From Candidatus Aquidulcis frankliniae (GTDB taxonomy: Bacteria; Chloroflexota; Limnocylindria; Limnocylindrales; Limnocylindraceae), in the NCBI GenBank assembly GCA_009925905.1, contig RFPZ01000020.1:1-17260 (forward strand): DNA of 17,260 bases, written 5' to 3'. This document shows, piece after piece, positions 1 through 7,729 of the stretch. Below the pieces are notes generated by a model that ran no database searches, was not told the DNA's origin, and worked only from the letters and a program-made list of their open reading frames with translations. How positions within the stretch are numbered: position 1 is the stretch's first letter; the number at the start of each line of letters is the position of its first letter. The translations under genes were made by a program, and so were the position numbers.

Positions 1-1473
1 GCCGGTACTTTCCGAAGTTTGCGAAGGGGCAGTGAACACGACCCGTCGAGTCGCGCCGTCGGTGGTTTGCGTCGCTGCGCCTGTCGTGCAACTTGCATCA
101 AGGATGTCGTTGCCATAGGTTGGTGAGCTCCAGGCAATCGTGGGGCGCTGAATGCTCGTCGTGACCGTGATCTCGCCCTCACTCGTCGACGCGACGCCGT
201 CTTGCGAGTACGAGAGCACGTAGTTAATTACCGTAGATCCAGCACTCGATGGCGGAGTGAAGCTCAGCCGTGTGCTTGCATTAGTGACGGAGACGCTGCC
301 TGAACCCGACGTTATTGATGCTGACGTTATCGTGGCGCCCGAAGGCGCATATGCAAATGATGCAAGGCTATTGTCAAATGGATTGATCGTGAGGTTTGTG
401 CCTGCAATCGCAGAGCGTGCCAGGGGGCATGCTGCGAGGGGTACAAATGAAATATCGTCTAATAGATTTCCGACCGTTGACGAGAGAGATGCGCTCACCG
501 ACTCAAACGCAAATCGTGTCACCGTCTGCCCGGCTGGCACCGTATACGAGCCGCGGTAAGTCGCCCAACCAGATCCCGAAGACCCACGACCATCGGAGAT
601 GGTACTTACGGATGAAGTGGATCCATTAACCACCTTGGTAAGAGAGGTCTGCTCCGTCTGTGATGAAGTGCTACCAATGTTGACTTTCATGACATCGTTT
701 CCGGATCTACTGCGGCCCTGATGCTGAATGGACCAGTACAGGGTGGTGCCGGGAATGGTGTCAATGTTCTGATACAGCGTAGAGACCACGTTGGCATTGA
801 GCTCCGCGAGATAACTTCCGGCCGCCGGCTCTGCGCTGGAATAGTCAAAGTATGTCGTTGAGAAGAGAGAGTCGATCGTGCTGGAGACTGAGTACACAAC
901 GGCGTACGTGATTGACTGGCCAACGGTAAAAGCGTTTGAGTTTGTATCGATCGTGAAGGTATAGGGATCTGCCAGTACCCCTAATCCAGTTCTACCCGCT
1001 GAGACGTTGTAGCGCGTTCCAGAAATTCGAACATCTTGGTCCGTGAACGGAGCATTGTCGGAATCTGTAATTGAAATCGTCGCGGCGGTTGCGCTCGAAG
1101 CGGTGATTGTTCCCGCATAGGAACCAGCCTCGCGCACCCTTTGCACCTCAATTCTAGAATCAGATGCGGTAGTCAACCAGCTATTCATCCCGGGAGAGCT
1201 GAGGTTTTGGCCAACAAATGCAACCTGCAGTGGCTCACTCCCAAACAGGTTGTCATTGGCCTGATCTGAGGTGTATTCGTTCCAGGTTGGAGTACCAGAG
1301 ATGTCTTCAAAAGAGCCGTTAGCAAGTGCACCCACGCCCGTACACGACGCAAGGGGCGTACCTCGAACGATTGAGATGGTGCCCGGAATGCCGATAAACA
1401 TAAGAGCGGCTGTCACAAGAATCGTCATCGCTCTTCTTGTCATAATCGTTCCTTTTTTCGCTGCACGACTCAT
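1..1473 (-). CDS. Large secreted surface protein, 3' end beyond the left edge
   Basis: An open frame of 491 codons runs without a stop from the ATG at 1473 to base 1. That ATG shares one base with the TAA of the mannosyltransferase gene upstream (TAATG), so translation is probably coupled. A second in-frame ATG at 1443 has an A-rich GGAAC ribosome site, so the true start is undecided. The N-terminus has basic residues, then a hydrophobic stretch (ILVTAALMFIGIPG) and the sequence TPLASC, which resembles a lipobox but follows an Arg, so lipidation is uncertain. After it comes NGSFEDI and a module of about 270 residues containing AELNANVVSTLYQ, TTLYWSIQH and FAFESVS. This is typical of secreted carbohydrate-binding-like modules in surface proteins. 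From about residue 330 the sequence becomes Ser/Thr-rich, repetitive and Ig-like (EGEITVTTS). It is probably an adhesin or matrix protein. Its Ser/Thr richness makes it a plausible O-mannosylation substrate. Function is inferred. Confidence 0.8.
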   Translation of the reverse strand, partial: MSRAAKKGTIMTRRAMTILVTAALMFIGIPGTISIVRGTPLASCTGVGALANGSFEDISGTPTWNEYTSDQANDNLFGSEPLQVAFVGQNLSSPGMNSWLTTASDSRIEVQRVREAGSYAGTITASSATAATISITDSDNAPFTDQDVRISGTRYNVSAGRTGLGVLADPYTFTIDTNSNAFTVGQSITYAVVYSVSSTIDSLFSTTYFDYSSAEPAAGSYLAELNANVVSTLYQNIDTIPGTTLYWSIQHQGRSRSGNDVMKVNIGSTSSQTEQTSLTKVVNGSTSSVSTISDGRGSSGSGWATYRGSYTVPAGQTVTRFAFESVSASLSSTVGNLLDDISFVPLAACPLARSAIAGTNLTINPFDNSLASFAYAPSGATITSASITSGSGSVSVTNASTRLSFTPPSSAGSTVINYVLSYSQDGVASTSEGEITVTTSIQRPTIAWSSPTYGNDILDASCTTGAATQTTDGATRRVVFTAPSQTSESTG

Positions 1474-4400
1474 TAAGCCACCTTGCGAGATCGCCACTGC
1501 ACATACGCCGCAATGATTAGGAGAAGGAGCATGACCGCTCCCATCACGCTCATGGGTACCGGGTGTAGGAGTGGCTTCGGAATGACTCGCCCGACTTGTG
1601 TCGGTGCGAGGTACCACGCGTCAAGCTGCAGCCTCCCCGCAAAGATTCGCACGAGCTCCACAAGGTAGAACTGCGCACCGACCAAGAGTGCGATCGTGTG
1701 ACGGTTTGTGCGCCATGCCCAGATAAGGAAGAGGAGGCAACTCCCCCACAGCACCTCCATTGCGACGACAACCTGGAAGCCGGAGAGGGCAGGCACGGTG
1801 CCGTTAGCCGAGAGGTTCAGTGGGACCACGCTCGCTAGGAGCATCAGCAGCGACATCACCAGGAGCCCACGAACACGCCCACCAACAAGGCGGCTGATTC
1901 GCTCTTCGTTCCATGAGAGCAGCGTTGCAGCAAGAACGGTCGTAACGATGAGTACGACGGTGCCCGTGATGCTCACGTCGCTGATTGCCTGGCAGCCACG
2001 ATCGAGGCGCGAGAGTGCCGCAAGACAGACTGTTGGGCCCGCCAGCCACGCGGCAGCCGGTGCAATGGCGAGGGTCAGCGGCAACAGTCGCCACACCTGG
2101 TCGCGCTGGGCGATGGAGATGCCGATCGCGGCAGCGGCTGGCACCACAATCGGGGCCGCATACCAGGGGAAGAGGATGCGCGAGAGCGGAGCCCACACGC
2201 CGATGGCGAGGAGGGCAATTAGGAAGAGGAGTGAGACGAGTTCCGAGCTCGCGCTCGGCTTCGCCAGAAGCTTGGTTGTGACGCCTGTCCAGATTGCTGC
2301 GAACAGGCCTGGCGCCGCACTCATGGTGAACCCGAGGCCGAGCCCCGCAACGAGGCCCCAAAACGGAAGTGCCAACGGGTGGTCAAGGGTAAAACCCTCG
2401 GCAATACGCACCGCCTCTTGCAACCACAGCAGGACGGAGTTGAGTGGATTCAACGTGATGCCACCGACGGTCGCGCCGAGCAGCGCTGGAAGGATCAGCG
2501 CGGCAAGGGTTGCAACACCCGCGGTACCAAATGCCACCACCACTGCAGTCAGCCGTTCTTTGCGCGAAACCTGTACGGGCGCGACAGATGCATCACCTCG
2601 ACGTGCGACCAGGATCATGGCTGCACTCGCAACGATGTTCAGCACGCTGCCAAAACCCGCGCCGGCGATGACGCCAACACTACTCACTACAACACCGAGT
2701 GCGCCAACAAGCTGCAGCATGAGGCGCGTCACGCTGCGCGCGCCGCTCACCGAGGTTGCCGCAGCACCAATCACCAGAATTGGGAGTCCAATGATGAGTC
2801 CGGAGAGCTTCATGCCCGTGGCGGCACCCAGGGCCAGGCCGGCAAGGGCCAAGCCGAACATCCGCCGCTTTCCACCGTTGCGAAGTGCGTACAGCACCGC
2901 AACGAGCTCCCAGGCAACGAACGCTGCAAGCCAGCCGTCAAGCATCGCAACGCGCGTCTGCTCCCAGGCGACCGTGGAGAGGAGAACGAGTGCACCAGCG
3001 GCGAGACCTGCACCAATACTGATGGCAGCTCCAATAGCTGCCGCCGCGGCGGCGAGGGCCACGATAGCCGCAGCCGGCATGAGTCGCAGTCGGTCGGCGG
3101 CAGCGCCGGTATCAACGCGCAACGTTTCGCCCACTGCGGTTTGACCAATCACCGTGGAACCACGGCCACCGCTCATGCTGACGGCGAACTCGCTGACAGG
3201 GGTAATCCCTTCCGTGAGGTAGCGACCCGTCACGGAACGCAGGCGCGTTCGCTCAACGAGCACAAGTCTCGATCGCGAATCGGCATCGACCACAGCAACA
3301 GTGGCGAGGGTGCCGCCCCCCGCGGGATAGAGCCCAACGATCTCATTAAAGCGTGTCTCGCCCGCGATCGTGAGCGACGGGCTGGGGAAGACAGAGAGTG
3401 TCATCGACGAGAGCCGGGTCTTCGTCGCAAGGAGCGCCTGCCACCCCTCTCGGCCACGGCTCGCCACCGTCCAACGCAGTCGGGTAGCGCTCAGTGGAAT
3501 AGTGGCGAGAACAGGCTCTGTTGCGCCAAGGTCGAGCAGCGCGACCTCGTCTCCTTGCACGCCGAGGGCGAGGCGCGTGTGTCCATAGGTCACATCGCCA
3601 ATCTCGCGGAGTTGCGTGAGGAAGTCGTCGGCGGATGCAGGCTCAACGTCACCGTTGAGCAACATTCGACCGGTTCGAAGCTGCGCTCGGGCCGCGTCGC
3701 AGGAGTTCTCCGCGCACACGTCAAAGAGTCGAATGATTGATTGCGCCTCTGCCTCCGAAAGGTTGGACGACGTACCATCGACGTAGCCCACGGCGCCAAC
3801 GCCAAGAAGTCGCTCGCCGCTAAAGCGCGTCGGTGCAATCTGTTTGTCGGCGGTGAAGTCCCCAATGCGCGACCAGTACCCAGTGGCTGACCGAGCGAGC
3901 AGCGATCCGTCCGCCTCGCTCCCCGCGGGGGCGATCGCTGTCCAACCTCCTGCTGGGTCGACCACCGGGTCGCTTACGAGCAGTCTCGTCTCGCCGCCCA
4001 CCTGCGCTAGTTGCACGACGACGAGGTCACCGTCTTCCAGCAGCAGTGCGGCGCGGTCCACAAGGTCCACACAGACCCGCGGCTCACTCGGCAACGTGAC
4101 AGCTGCACTACTCGCACGCACCGTCCAGCCATCGGCGCCAGCCGCGGTACTTAAGACTTCGGGAGGGGCATCGCCAAGCGGCACAGAAATCGTACAAAGG
4201 GTGGCGCCATCTTCGGTACTGAGTGTTGGCTCTGGGAAGATCGGCGCGGCGAGTAGACCGAGCGCGAGTAGCTGGGCCCCAAATGGCGGATGTGAACTTG
4301 TCGTGAGGTCTATCTCGGCGTGGTGCTGATCAACCACCGAGCCGGCAAGCTCAATGGCGTTCACCGCATAAAGCGGCTCGTCAACAACGCCAAAGCCACG

Positions 4401-4487
4401 ATAGCCCCCAGTGAGCAGGATGCCCAGCGTGGCAATGACCGCAATGGCCGCAACAGGGAGAGCTCGGCGCCAGCCTGAATTCACCAT
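1473..4487 (-). CDS. Protein O-mannosyltransferase-like GT-C membrane glycosyltransferase with a large insertion
   Basis: This 1004-residue protein has the layout of protein O-mannosyltransferases (GT39). These integral membrane enzymes move mannose from polyprenyl-phosphate-mannose to Ser/Thr of exported proteins. TM1 spans about residues 9-27. The acidic pair Asp36-Glu37 lies in VVDEPLYAVNAIELA of the first outer loop, followed by the family-like SSHPPFG (64-70). After TM2 a family-like RVAMLDGW (512-519) and GMKLSG (558-563) occur, with many helices to the C-terminus (AAYVQWRSRKVA). The odd part is residues 90-465: a soluble, apparently beta-rich region of about 375 residues between the HPPFG helix and the next helices. 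Bacterial relatives are usually about 500 residues long, so this insertion explains the double length. The start is ATG at 4487, 15 bases after the TetR gene. The neighbouring secreted proteins and the mannose-donor synthase at 10921 suggest glycosylation of surface proteins. Family is fairly sure; sugar and targets are inferred. Confidence 0.8.
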   Translation of the reverse strand: MVNSGWRRALPVAAIAVIATLGILLTGGYRGFGVVDEPLYAVNAIELAGSVVDQHHAEIDLTTSSHPPFGAQLLALGLLAAPIFPEPTLSTEDGATLCTISVPLGDAPPEVLSTAAGADGWTVRASSAAVTLPSEPRVCVDLVDRAALLLEDGDLVVVQLAQVGGETRLLVSDPVVDPAGGWTAIAPAGSEADGSLLARSATGYWSRIGDFTADKQIAPTRFSGERLLGVGAVGYVDGTSSNLSEAEAQSIIRLFDVCAENSCDAARAQLRTGRMLLNGDVEPASADDFLTQLREIGDVTYGHTRLALGVQGDEVALLDLGATEPVLATIPLSATRLRWTVASRGREGWQALLATKTRLSSMTLSVFPSPSLTIAGETRFNEIVGLYPAGGGTLATVAVVDADSRSRLVLVERTRLRSVTGRYLTEGITPVSEFAVSMSGGRGSTVIGQTAVGETLRVDTGAAADRLRLMPAAAIVALAAAAAAIGAAISIGAGLAAGALVLLSTVAWEQTRVAMLDGWLAAFVAWELVAVLYALRNGGKRRMFGLALAGLALGAATGMKLSGLIIGLPILVIGAAATSVSGARSVTRLMLQLVGALGVVVSSVGVIAGAGFGSVLNIVASAAMILVARRGDASVAPVQVSRKERLTAVVVAFGTAGVATLAALILPALLGATVGGITLNPLNSVLLWLQEAVRIAEGFTLDHPLALPFWGLVAGLGLGFTMSAAPGLFAAIWTGVTTKLLAKPSASSELVSLLFLIALLAIGVWAPLSRILFPWYAAPIVVPAAAAIGISIAQRDQVWRLLPLTLAIAPAAAWLAGPTVCLAALSRLDRGCQAISDVSITGTVVLIVTTVLAATLLSWNEERISRLVGGRVRGLLVMSLLMLLASVVPLNLSANGTVPALSGFQVVVAMEVLWGSCLLFLIWAWRTNRHTIALLVGAQFYLVELVRIFAGRLQLDAWYLAPTQVGRVIPKPLLHPVPMSVMGAVMLLLLIIAAYVQWRSRKVA

Positions 4488-4492
4488 GAGTT

Positions 4493-4512
4493 CACTCGCC
4501 CTTTAGCGAGTG
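4493..4512 (-). promoter_or_regulatory. Hairpin at the TetR-mannosyltransferase junction
   Basis: CACTCGC (4493-4499) and GCGAGTG (4506-4512) form a perfect 7-bp inverted repeat around a 6-base loop. It contains the TetR stop codon and lies just ahead of the mannosyltransferase ATG at 4487. In the transcript the loop reads UAAAGG, so the purine-rich stretch that could bind ribosomes is in the loop. No U-tract follows, so it is not a canonical terminator. It may tune translation or mRNA processing. Confidence 0.45.
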
Positions 4513-5255
4513 ACCTTCGCGGCGCCTGCACTTTCAGAGAAGGCCACGGGATTCTTCGCCATAGAAATCGCAGTCGGAATGACCGCGGAGAAGACCGCTG
4601 CGGTCTGCTGCTTCACCACAGGAATCTCCGAGGTTGGAATGTGGTGCCCAGAACGCCAAACCGAATGCCCCAGAGTCAGCCAGCCGATCATGGCGGTGGC
4701 CAATGCAACCTTTGGATATGCCGCAATTTTCTCCTGAGTCATCATCTCTTCTGCTTGGGGAATGCCTTGAATGCGGCCAACAATGGTGGAGAGCACTGCC
4801 ATATTCTTTACGGCTGCTCCCTCGAGTCTCGACTGGTGCTCCATGGTGAATTCGCTATTGCTTGGCCCGGTGAGCCCCGGGAAGTTCAAGACGCTCGCGA
4901 TTCCGGAGTGCTTAATGGTCCAAGCAACCTGGGAGTCAATCCAGGCAGCGAGCTGGCCCTCTGCCGTTGCCTCGTCTAGGGCAACCTCTTGTCCTTCTAC
5001 ATATTGCTCGTAGGCCAACACCGACGCATCGAGGATGAGCGACATGCGCGATCCGAAGTGATAGTTAACCAGGCTGGGCGGCAGCTTAAGTCGCGCGCAG
5101 AGAGTGACCGGTGAAAATCGCGTTGCGCCGTATTCGGCGAGGTCGTCGATCGCACCGAGCAGCAGTTGCTGAATCGTGTCCATCGGCAGATGGTAGAGGC
5201 TGGAGGAACGTCGTGCCCCAGGTCGAACGGCTGGCGTCGTCGCCTTCACGGTCAT
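4503..5255 (-). CDS. TetR-type transcriptional regulator
   Basis: This 250-residue protein has the TetR layout. An N-terminal helix-turn-helix lies at about residues 28-72 and includes a recognition-helix region ending in SLVNYHFGSRMSLI, close to the family pattern (x-x-YxxFxxKxxLx). The rest is a helical ligand/dimer domain that contains the stretch KHSGIASVLNFPG. Its ATG overlaps the end of the upstream gene by four bases (ATGA). That start has only a weak ribosome site; a later Met at residue 25 (base 5183) has none, so the early start is kept, relying on coupling. The C-terminal part is longer than a minimal TetR protein. It lies inside the surface-protein operon, between the signal-peptidase paralogue and the mannosyltransferase, so it probably regulates this cluster. 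Its ligand and operator are unknown. Confidence 0.75.
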   Translation of the reverse strand: MTVKATTPAVRPGARRSSSLYHLPMDTIQQLLLGAIDDLAEYGATRFSPVTLCARLKLPPSLVNYHFGSRMSLILDASVLAYEQYVEGQEVALDEATAEGQLAAWIDSQVAWTIKHSGIASVLNFPGLTGPSNSEFTMEHQSRLEGAAVKNMAVLSTIVGRIQGIPQAEEMMTQEKIAAYPKVALATAMIGWLTLGHSVWRSGHHIPTSEIPVVKQQTAAVFSAVIPTAISMAKNPVAFSESAGAAKVTR

Positions 5256-6028
5256 AGCGCGAAAAGGAACAACCCCAGAATGAGCGCCGCAGCCATCGCT
5301 GCCGCGAGGAGGGGCCGGTCTACAAGGTCTGCACCGATCGGGAGGGTGCCTGCGAGACGGCCTATCACCTGCGTCGGCGCGAGTTCAATCAGCGAGCCAT
5401 TTGATGCGATGGTGACGGAATCGCTGCCGACTTTGGCAATCTGCGCAACAACTGCGGCCTGCTGAGAGTCCATGCTCACGCGCGCCAGGACCTCATCGCC
5501 CACCTGGTACTCGCCTTGCGGAAGGGCAATTAGCAGTGATGACGCGCCGAGGTTCAGTTCTGCCGCAAGGCTTGGCACTGGCTTGGCTAGCGCAATCGCG
5601 CCCGTTAGAATCGCGGTCACAGCAGCGGCAACTGGGATCGCCGCAAGCCCAGCAACGGCGCGACGGGCAATTCGAGCGCGTCGACCACTCCGTGAAGTGG
5701 GCTTCTCTGCCTTTGCCGCTTCGGCGTACTGCTCTTCGTAGTTGATCCAGGCCGGTTCTGATTCTGTTTCGCCGGGGGCTTCCTTGCGCTTGTCGCGCTT
5801 CTTTGGTCGCCCACTCTTTTCCGCCTTGTTGCTGGGTCGCGCAATGACCTCTTCGCGCGTGGCCGCCACAATCATGCGCGCGACCCGGGAGTCAGGCTCG
5901 CCAACCCCGCGCCAGGTTGCAACTTCAAGGGCCATCCCTTCGGCAAGGTCGGCGACGTAGAGCTTCTGCCCGTCGGGCAGGTCAACGACGAACGGTTCGC
6001 CTTGACGGCTCTTCGACTTCTTTCCCAT
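5252..6028 (-). CDS. Signal peptidase I (SipW) paralogue lacking the catalytic His
   Basis: This 258-residue protein aligns by eye along most of its length with the SipW-like peptidase at 6606-7283. The N-terminal cytoplasmic part contains LEVATWRG (34-41), matching VEVATRG there. A long basic/acidic linker (about 60-120) is extra. TM1 lies at about 124-148. PSLAAELNLG (152-161) matches GSMVPRLNVG of the peptidase, placing Ser153 at the catalytic Ser position. QVGDEVLARV (175-184) matches AMGDIVIFKG. VIGRLAGTLP (221-230) before the final TM (238-257) matches IMGKVLFSIP. The catalytic His (AHR in the peptidase) is replaced by AQI around Gln196, and the KGDAN motif is missing. It is therefore probably inactive or has another activity, perhaps a partner, chaperone or anchor for the peptidase or its substrates. 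The start is well supported by GAGGAG five bases upstream. I know of no named family for it; homology is from visual alignment only. Confidence 0.7.
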   Translation of the reverse strand: MGKKSKSRQGEPFVVDLPDGQKLYVADLAEGMALEVATWRGVGEPDSRVARMIVAATREEVIARPSNKAEKSGRPKKRDKRKEAPGETESEPAWINYEEQYAEAAKAEKPTSRSGRRARIARRAVAGLAAIPVAAAVTAILTGAIALAKPVPSLAAELNLGASSLLIALPQGEYQVGDEVLARVSMDSQQAAVVAQIAKVGSDSVTIASNGSLIELAPTQVIGRLAGTLPIGADLVDRPLLAAAMAAALILGLFLFAL

Positions 6029-6048
6029 GAGTCTCCTCAGGCGGGCGT

Positions 6049-6522
6049 CTAGTCTTTGATTTCGAGCGCAATACCTGCAACATCTCCAGCAGACACGCCG
6101 CTTTCGATCAGGTCTGTGGCTGAGCTTGCACCGGTTCCAATCGTGAACTCTGTGGTGGCCGTGATGCTGGTGAGATTGATCGTTGCAGCGTCGAGCGGCG
6201 TCGTGCTGCCACCGGAAACCTGATACGGGATCACGATCAACTTCTTGCCGTTGCAGGCGGTGGCGTCAATCGTCGCTACAACCTCTTTGACAACGAACGA
6301 ACCATTTACGAAGTCACTACCAATGCTGTAGTCGACCGTTGGGTCGCATGCGGTGACGCTCGCCTGGCCTTGACCAAACGTGAGGGGGCTCCCTGAATTC
6401 ACCGAGATCGATGCGGCGAACACGTTGCCCAACAACAGGATGGCGATCACCGCGAGAATCACCGCGCGGATCACCCGCGTTCGACGTCGCTGCTGGTCCT
6501 CGTTCGTTTCCGACCTATTCAT
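6049..6522 (-). CDS. Small secreted two-cysteine protein, probable SipW substrate (copy 4)
   Basis: The start is taken at ATG 6522 (MNRSETNEDQQ) because GTGAGGTG lies at the right distance. The frame is open further upstream but without a ribosome site. The product has 157 residues: a basic N-terminus (QQRRRTR), a hydrophobic helix ending in LLLGNVFAAS, then a beta-rich domain rich in Thr, Ser and Gly. Two cysteines occur, in VTACDPT and TACNGKKL, and could form a disulphide after export. The protein ends in ALEIKD, the E-[IV]-x-D end shared with the other three secreted proteins. The VFAA region resembles the signal peptides handled by SipW-type peptidases in the TasA/camelysin systems, although the usual TASA sequence motifs are not clear. 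It has its own promoter. It is probably a subunit of a surface fibre or layer; that role is inferred. Confidence 0.75.
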   Translation of the reverse strand: MNRSETNEDQQRRRTRVIRAVILAVIAILLLGNVFAASISVNSGSPLTFGQGQASVTACDPTVDYSIGSDFVNGSFVVKEVVATIDATACNGKKLIVIPYQVSGGSTTPLDAATINLTSITATTEFTIGTGASSATDLIESGVSAGDVAGIALEIKD

Positions 6523-6540
6523 GAGGCACCTCACTTCGTG

Positions 6541-6555
6541 CAGGGAATCTCCCTG
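6541..6555 (-). promoter_or_regulatory. Dyad in the 5' leader of the copy 4 gene
   Basis: CAGGGA (6541-6546) and TCCCTG (6550-6555) form a perfect 6-bp inverted repeat with a 3-base centre. It lies just downstream of the -10 box at 6567-6572. It is either an operator or an RNA stem in the leader. A similarly placed dyad with different bases lies at 8746-8760. Confidence 0.5.
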
Positions 6556-6566
6556 CAATTGAATTG

Positions 6567-6595
6567 AATTTAATCAGTGTTTCAACCCCTGTCAA
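6567..6595 (-). promoter_or_regulatory. Sigma-70-type promoter for copy 4 and downstream genes
   Basis: On the minus strand a perfect TTGACA (6595-6590) is followed after exactly 17 bases by TAAATT (6572-6567), which matches four of six bases of the -10 consensus. Transcription would start near 6560 and read the copy 4 gene and the genes after it, from the signal-peptidase paralogue to the large surface protein. Confidence 0.65.
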
Positions 6596-6605
6596 GGCGG
6601 ATCCC

Positions 6606-7283
6606 TCAGCGGAACAGGAGGAAGACGACCAGCCCCCCGAGCACGAGGAGGAGTGTGCGGGGCTCGAGGAGGAGCCCGAGACCAGGAATCGAGAAGAGCA
6701 CCTTCCCCATGATCTCCACCGAGGTACTCCGGAACGAATCGTCGCTCTCGTTGGCATCGCCCTTCGTTACCCACCCAGACGTCGCATCACCACCCACAAT
6801 TCGGTGAGCGAACGGGCCAATGGCCTCACCGTTCAACTTGGTCCCCTTAAAGATGACGATGTCGCCCATCGCCGGCGGAGAGAACTCATCCGAGAGCGCA
6901 ACCACAACGTCGCCAACGTTCAGCCTCGGAACCATGGAGCCCGATGCGACCACGTGCAGCGTCATGAAACCGGTCACAGTTCCAATCGCAAGGAGTAGCG
7001 CGAGAACGAAGAGGCTGTCTCCGATGCGATCCACAACTGTCCCCCAGCGAGAGTGCCGTACCCCCTCACGCGTGAGGCGGTCGCTGGTCGCGGTGATTGG
7101 TCGAAGCTCAATTCCGCCATCGCCAAACTGGCGAACGCGCACACGACGCGCAACTCCATCTGTTCCGCGCGTAGCAACTTCAACGGTTGATGCGTCAGCA
7201 ACGGTTCCTTCAAGCCAAACATTGGAATCTAATTGTGACTTGAGTGGAATCTTGCGCGTACTAGTCGCTTCCTTCTTTGCCAT
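6606..7283 (-). CDS. sipW: Signal peptidase I, SipW/archaeal type (S26B)
   Basis: This 225-residue membrane peptidase should cut signal peptides on the outer face of the membrane. TM1 lies at about residues 88-110. It is followed by VASGSMVPRLNVGD, with the nucleophile Ser116 in the SGSM box. FAHRIV carries His160, where ordinary bacterial enzymes have Lys, so this is the Ser/His type found in SipW, archaea and the ER. WVTKGDANESDD (171-182) is the conserved acidic box. KVLFSIPGLG (194-203) leads into the C-terminal TM (205-224). The first ~85 residues form an extra cytoplasmic domain with VEVATRG, also seen in the paralogue at 5252-6028. Its ATG overlaps the stop of the preceding secreted-protein gene by one base (TGATG), so the two are co-translated. 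SipW enzymes are usually dedicated to neighbouring TasA-like substrates; here those would be the four small secreted proteins around it. All catalytic residues expected for the type are present. Confidence 0.92.
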   Translation of the reverse strand: MAKKEATSTRKIPLKSQLDSNVWLEGTVADASTVEVATRGTDGVARRVRVRQFGDGGIELRPITATSDRLTREGVRHSRWGTVVDRIGDSLFVLALLLAIGTVTGFMTLHVVASGSMVPRLNVGDVVVALSDEFSPPAMGDIVIFKGTKLNGEAIGPFAHRIVGGDATSGWVTKGDANESDDSFRSTSVEIMGKVLFSIPGLGLLLEPRTLLLVLGGLVVFLLFR

Positions 7284-7729
7284 CAGTCACGAATCTCAAT
7301 TGCGGTTGATGTGACCGCACCCGAAAGCACCGTGCCGCCGGGTGCGAGAGTGAACGCGCTATTGGTTGGCCATGCGCTACTAGTTGGGAGCGCAGTAGTA
7401 ATGCCAAGGGTTGAAATGGTTCCGGAATATCCGACCAACACCAAAGTCTTGGCCGCACACGCAACATCAATGGAGCTCAGGGTGATGCTAGAAATGGTGA
7501 ATCGCGTCGAAGCGGTTTGATAACTGTGTCCGATATCGATGGTGATAGTGCTGTCACAGGCGGTGACGTTCACGGCGCCCGTACCCAGCCCCGCTGACGT
7601 GAAGGAGATCTGGGCCGCGAGCACGGTGGTCACGCATACGCCAAGCACGAGCCCAACGATGAACCCGCGCACCTCGAGCCACTTTGGAACGCGGCGAGCA
7701 CCACCAAGGGACTTTGAGAGAGGCGGCAT
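7283..7729 (-). CDS. Small secreted two-cysteine protein, probable SipW substrate (copy 3)
   Basis: This 148-residue protein has a positively charged N-terminus, a hydrophobic helix (FIVGLVLGVCVTTVLAA) and then QISFTSAGLGTGAVNVTACD, which aligns with copies 1 and 2 (IxFxS...LGxGxAxxxACD). The second extracytoplasmic Cys lies in SIDVACAAKT. The protein ends in AIEIRD. A third cysteine sits inside the signal helix. The body is beta-prone and rich in Thr, Ser and Gly. The ATG directly follows the TAA of copy 2 (TAAATG), and its stop overlaps the SipW start, so it is tightly coupled to both. It is shorter and more divergent than copies 1 and 2 and lacks their GF-x-VKPVT motif. It may be a different subunit, for example a minor or terminal one. 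Role inferred. Confidence 0.75.
   Translation of the reverse strand: MPPLSKSLGGARRVPKWLEVRGFIVGLVLGVCVTTVLAAQISFTSAGLGTGAVNVTACDSTITIDIGHSYQTASTRFTISSITLSSIDVACAAKTLVLVGYSGTISTLGITTALPTSSAWPTNSAFTLAPGGTVLSGAVTSTAIEIRD

Noticed and set aside
257..629. Two short plus-strand frames near the left edge
   Set aside because: They lie opposite a continuous 491-codon minus-strand frame with secreted-protein features.
1708..3740. Long open frames on the plus strand opposite the mannosyltransferase gene (478 and 453 codons)
   Set aside because: They lie antisense to a convincing membrane enzyme, have no recognisable domain and show the composition expected of shadow frames in GC-rich DNA.
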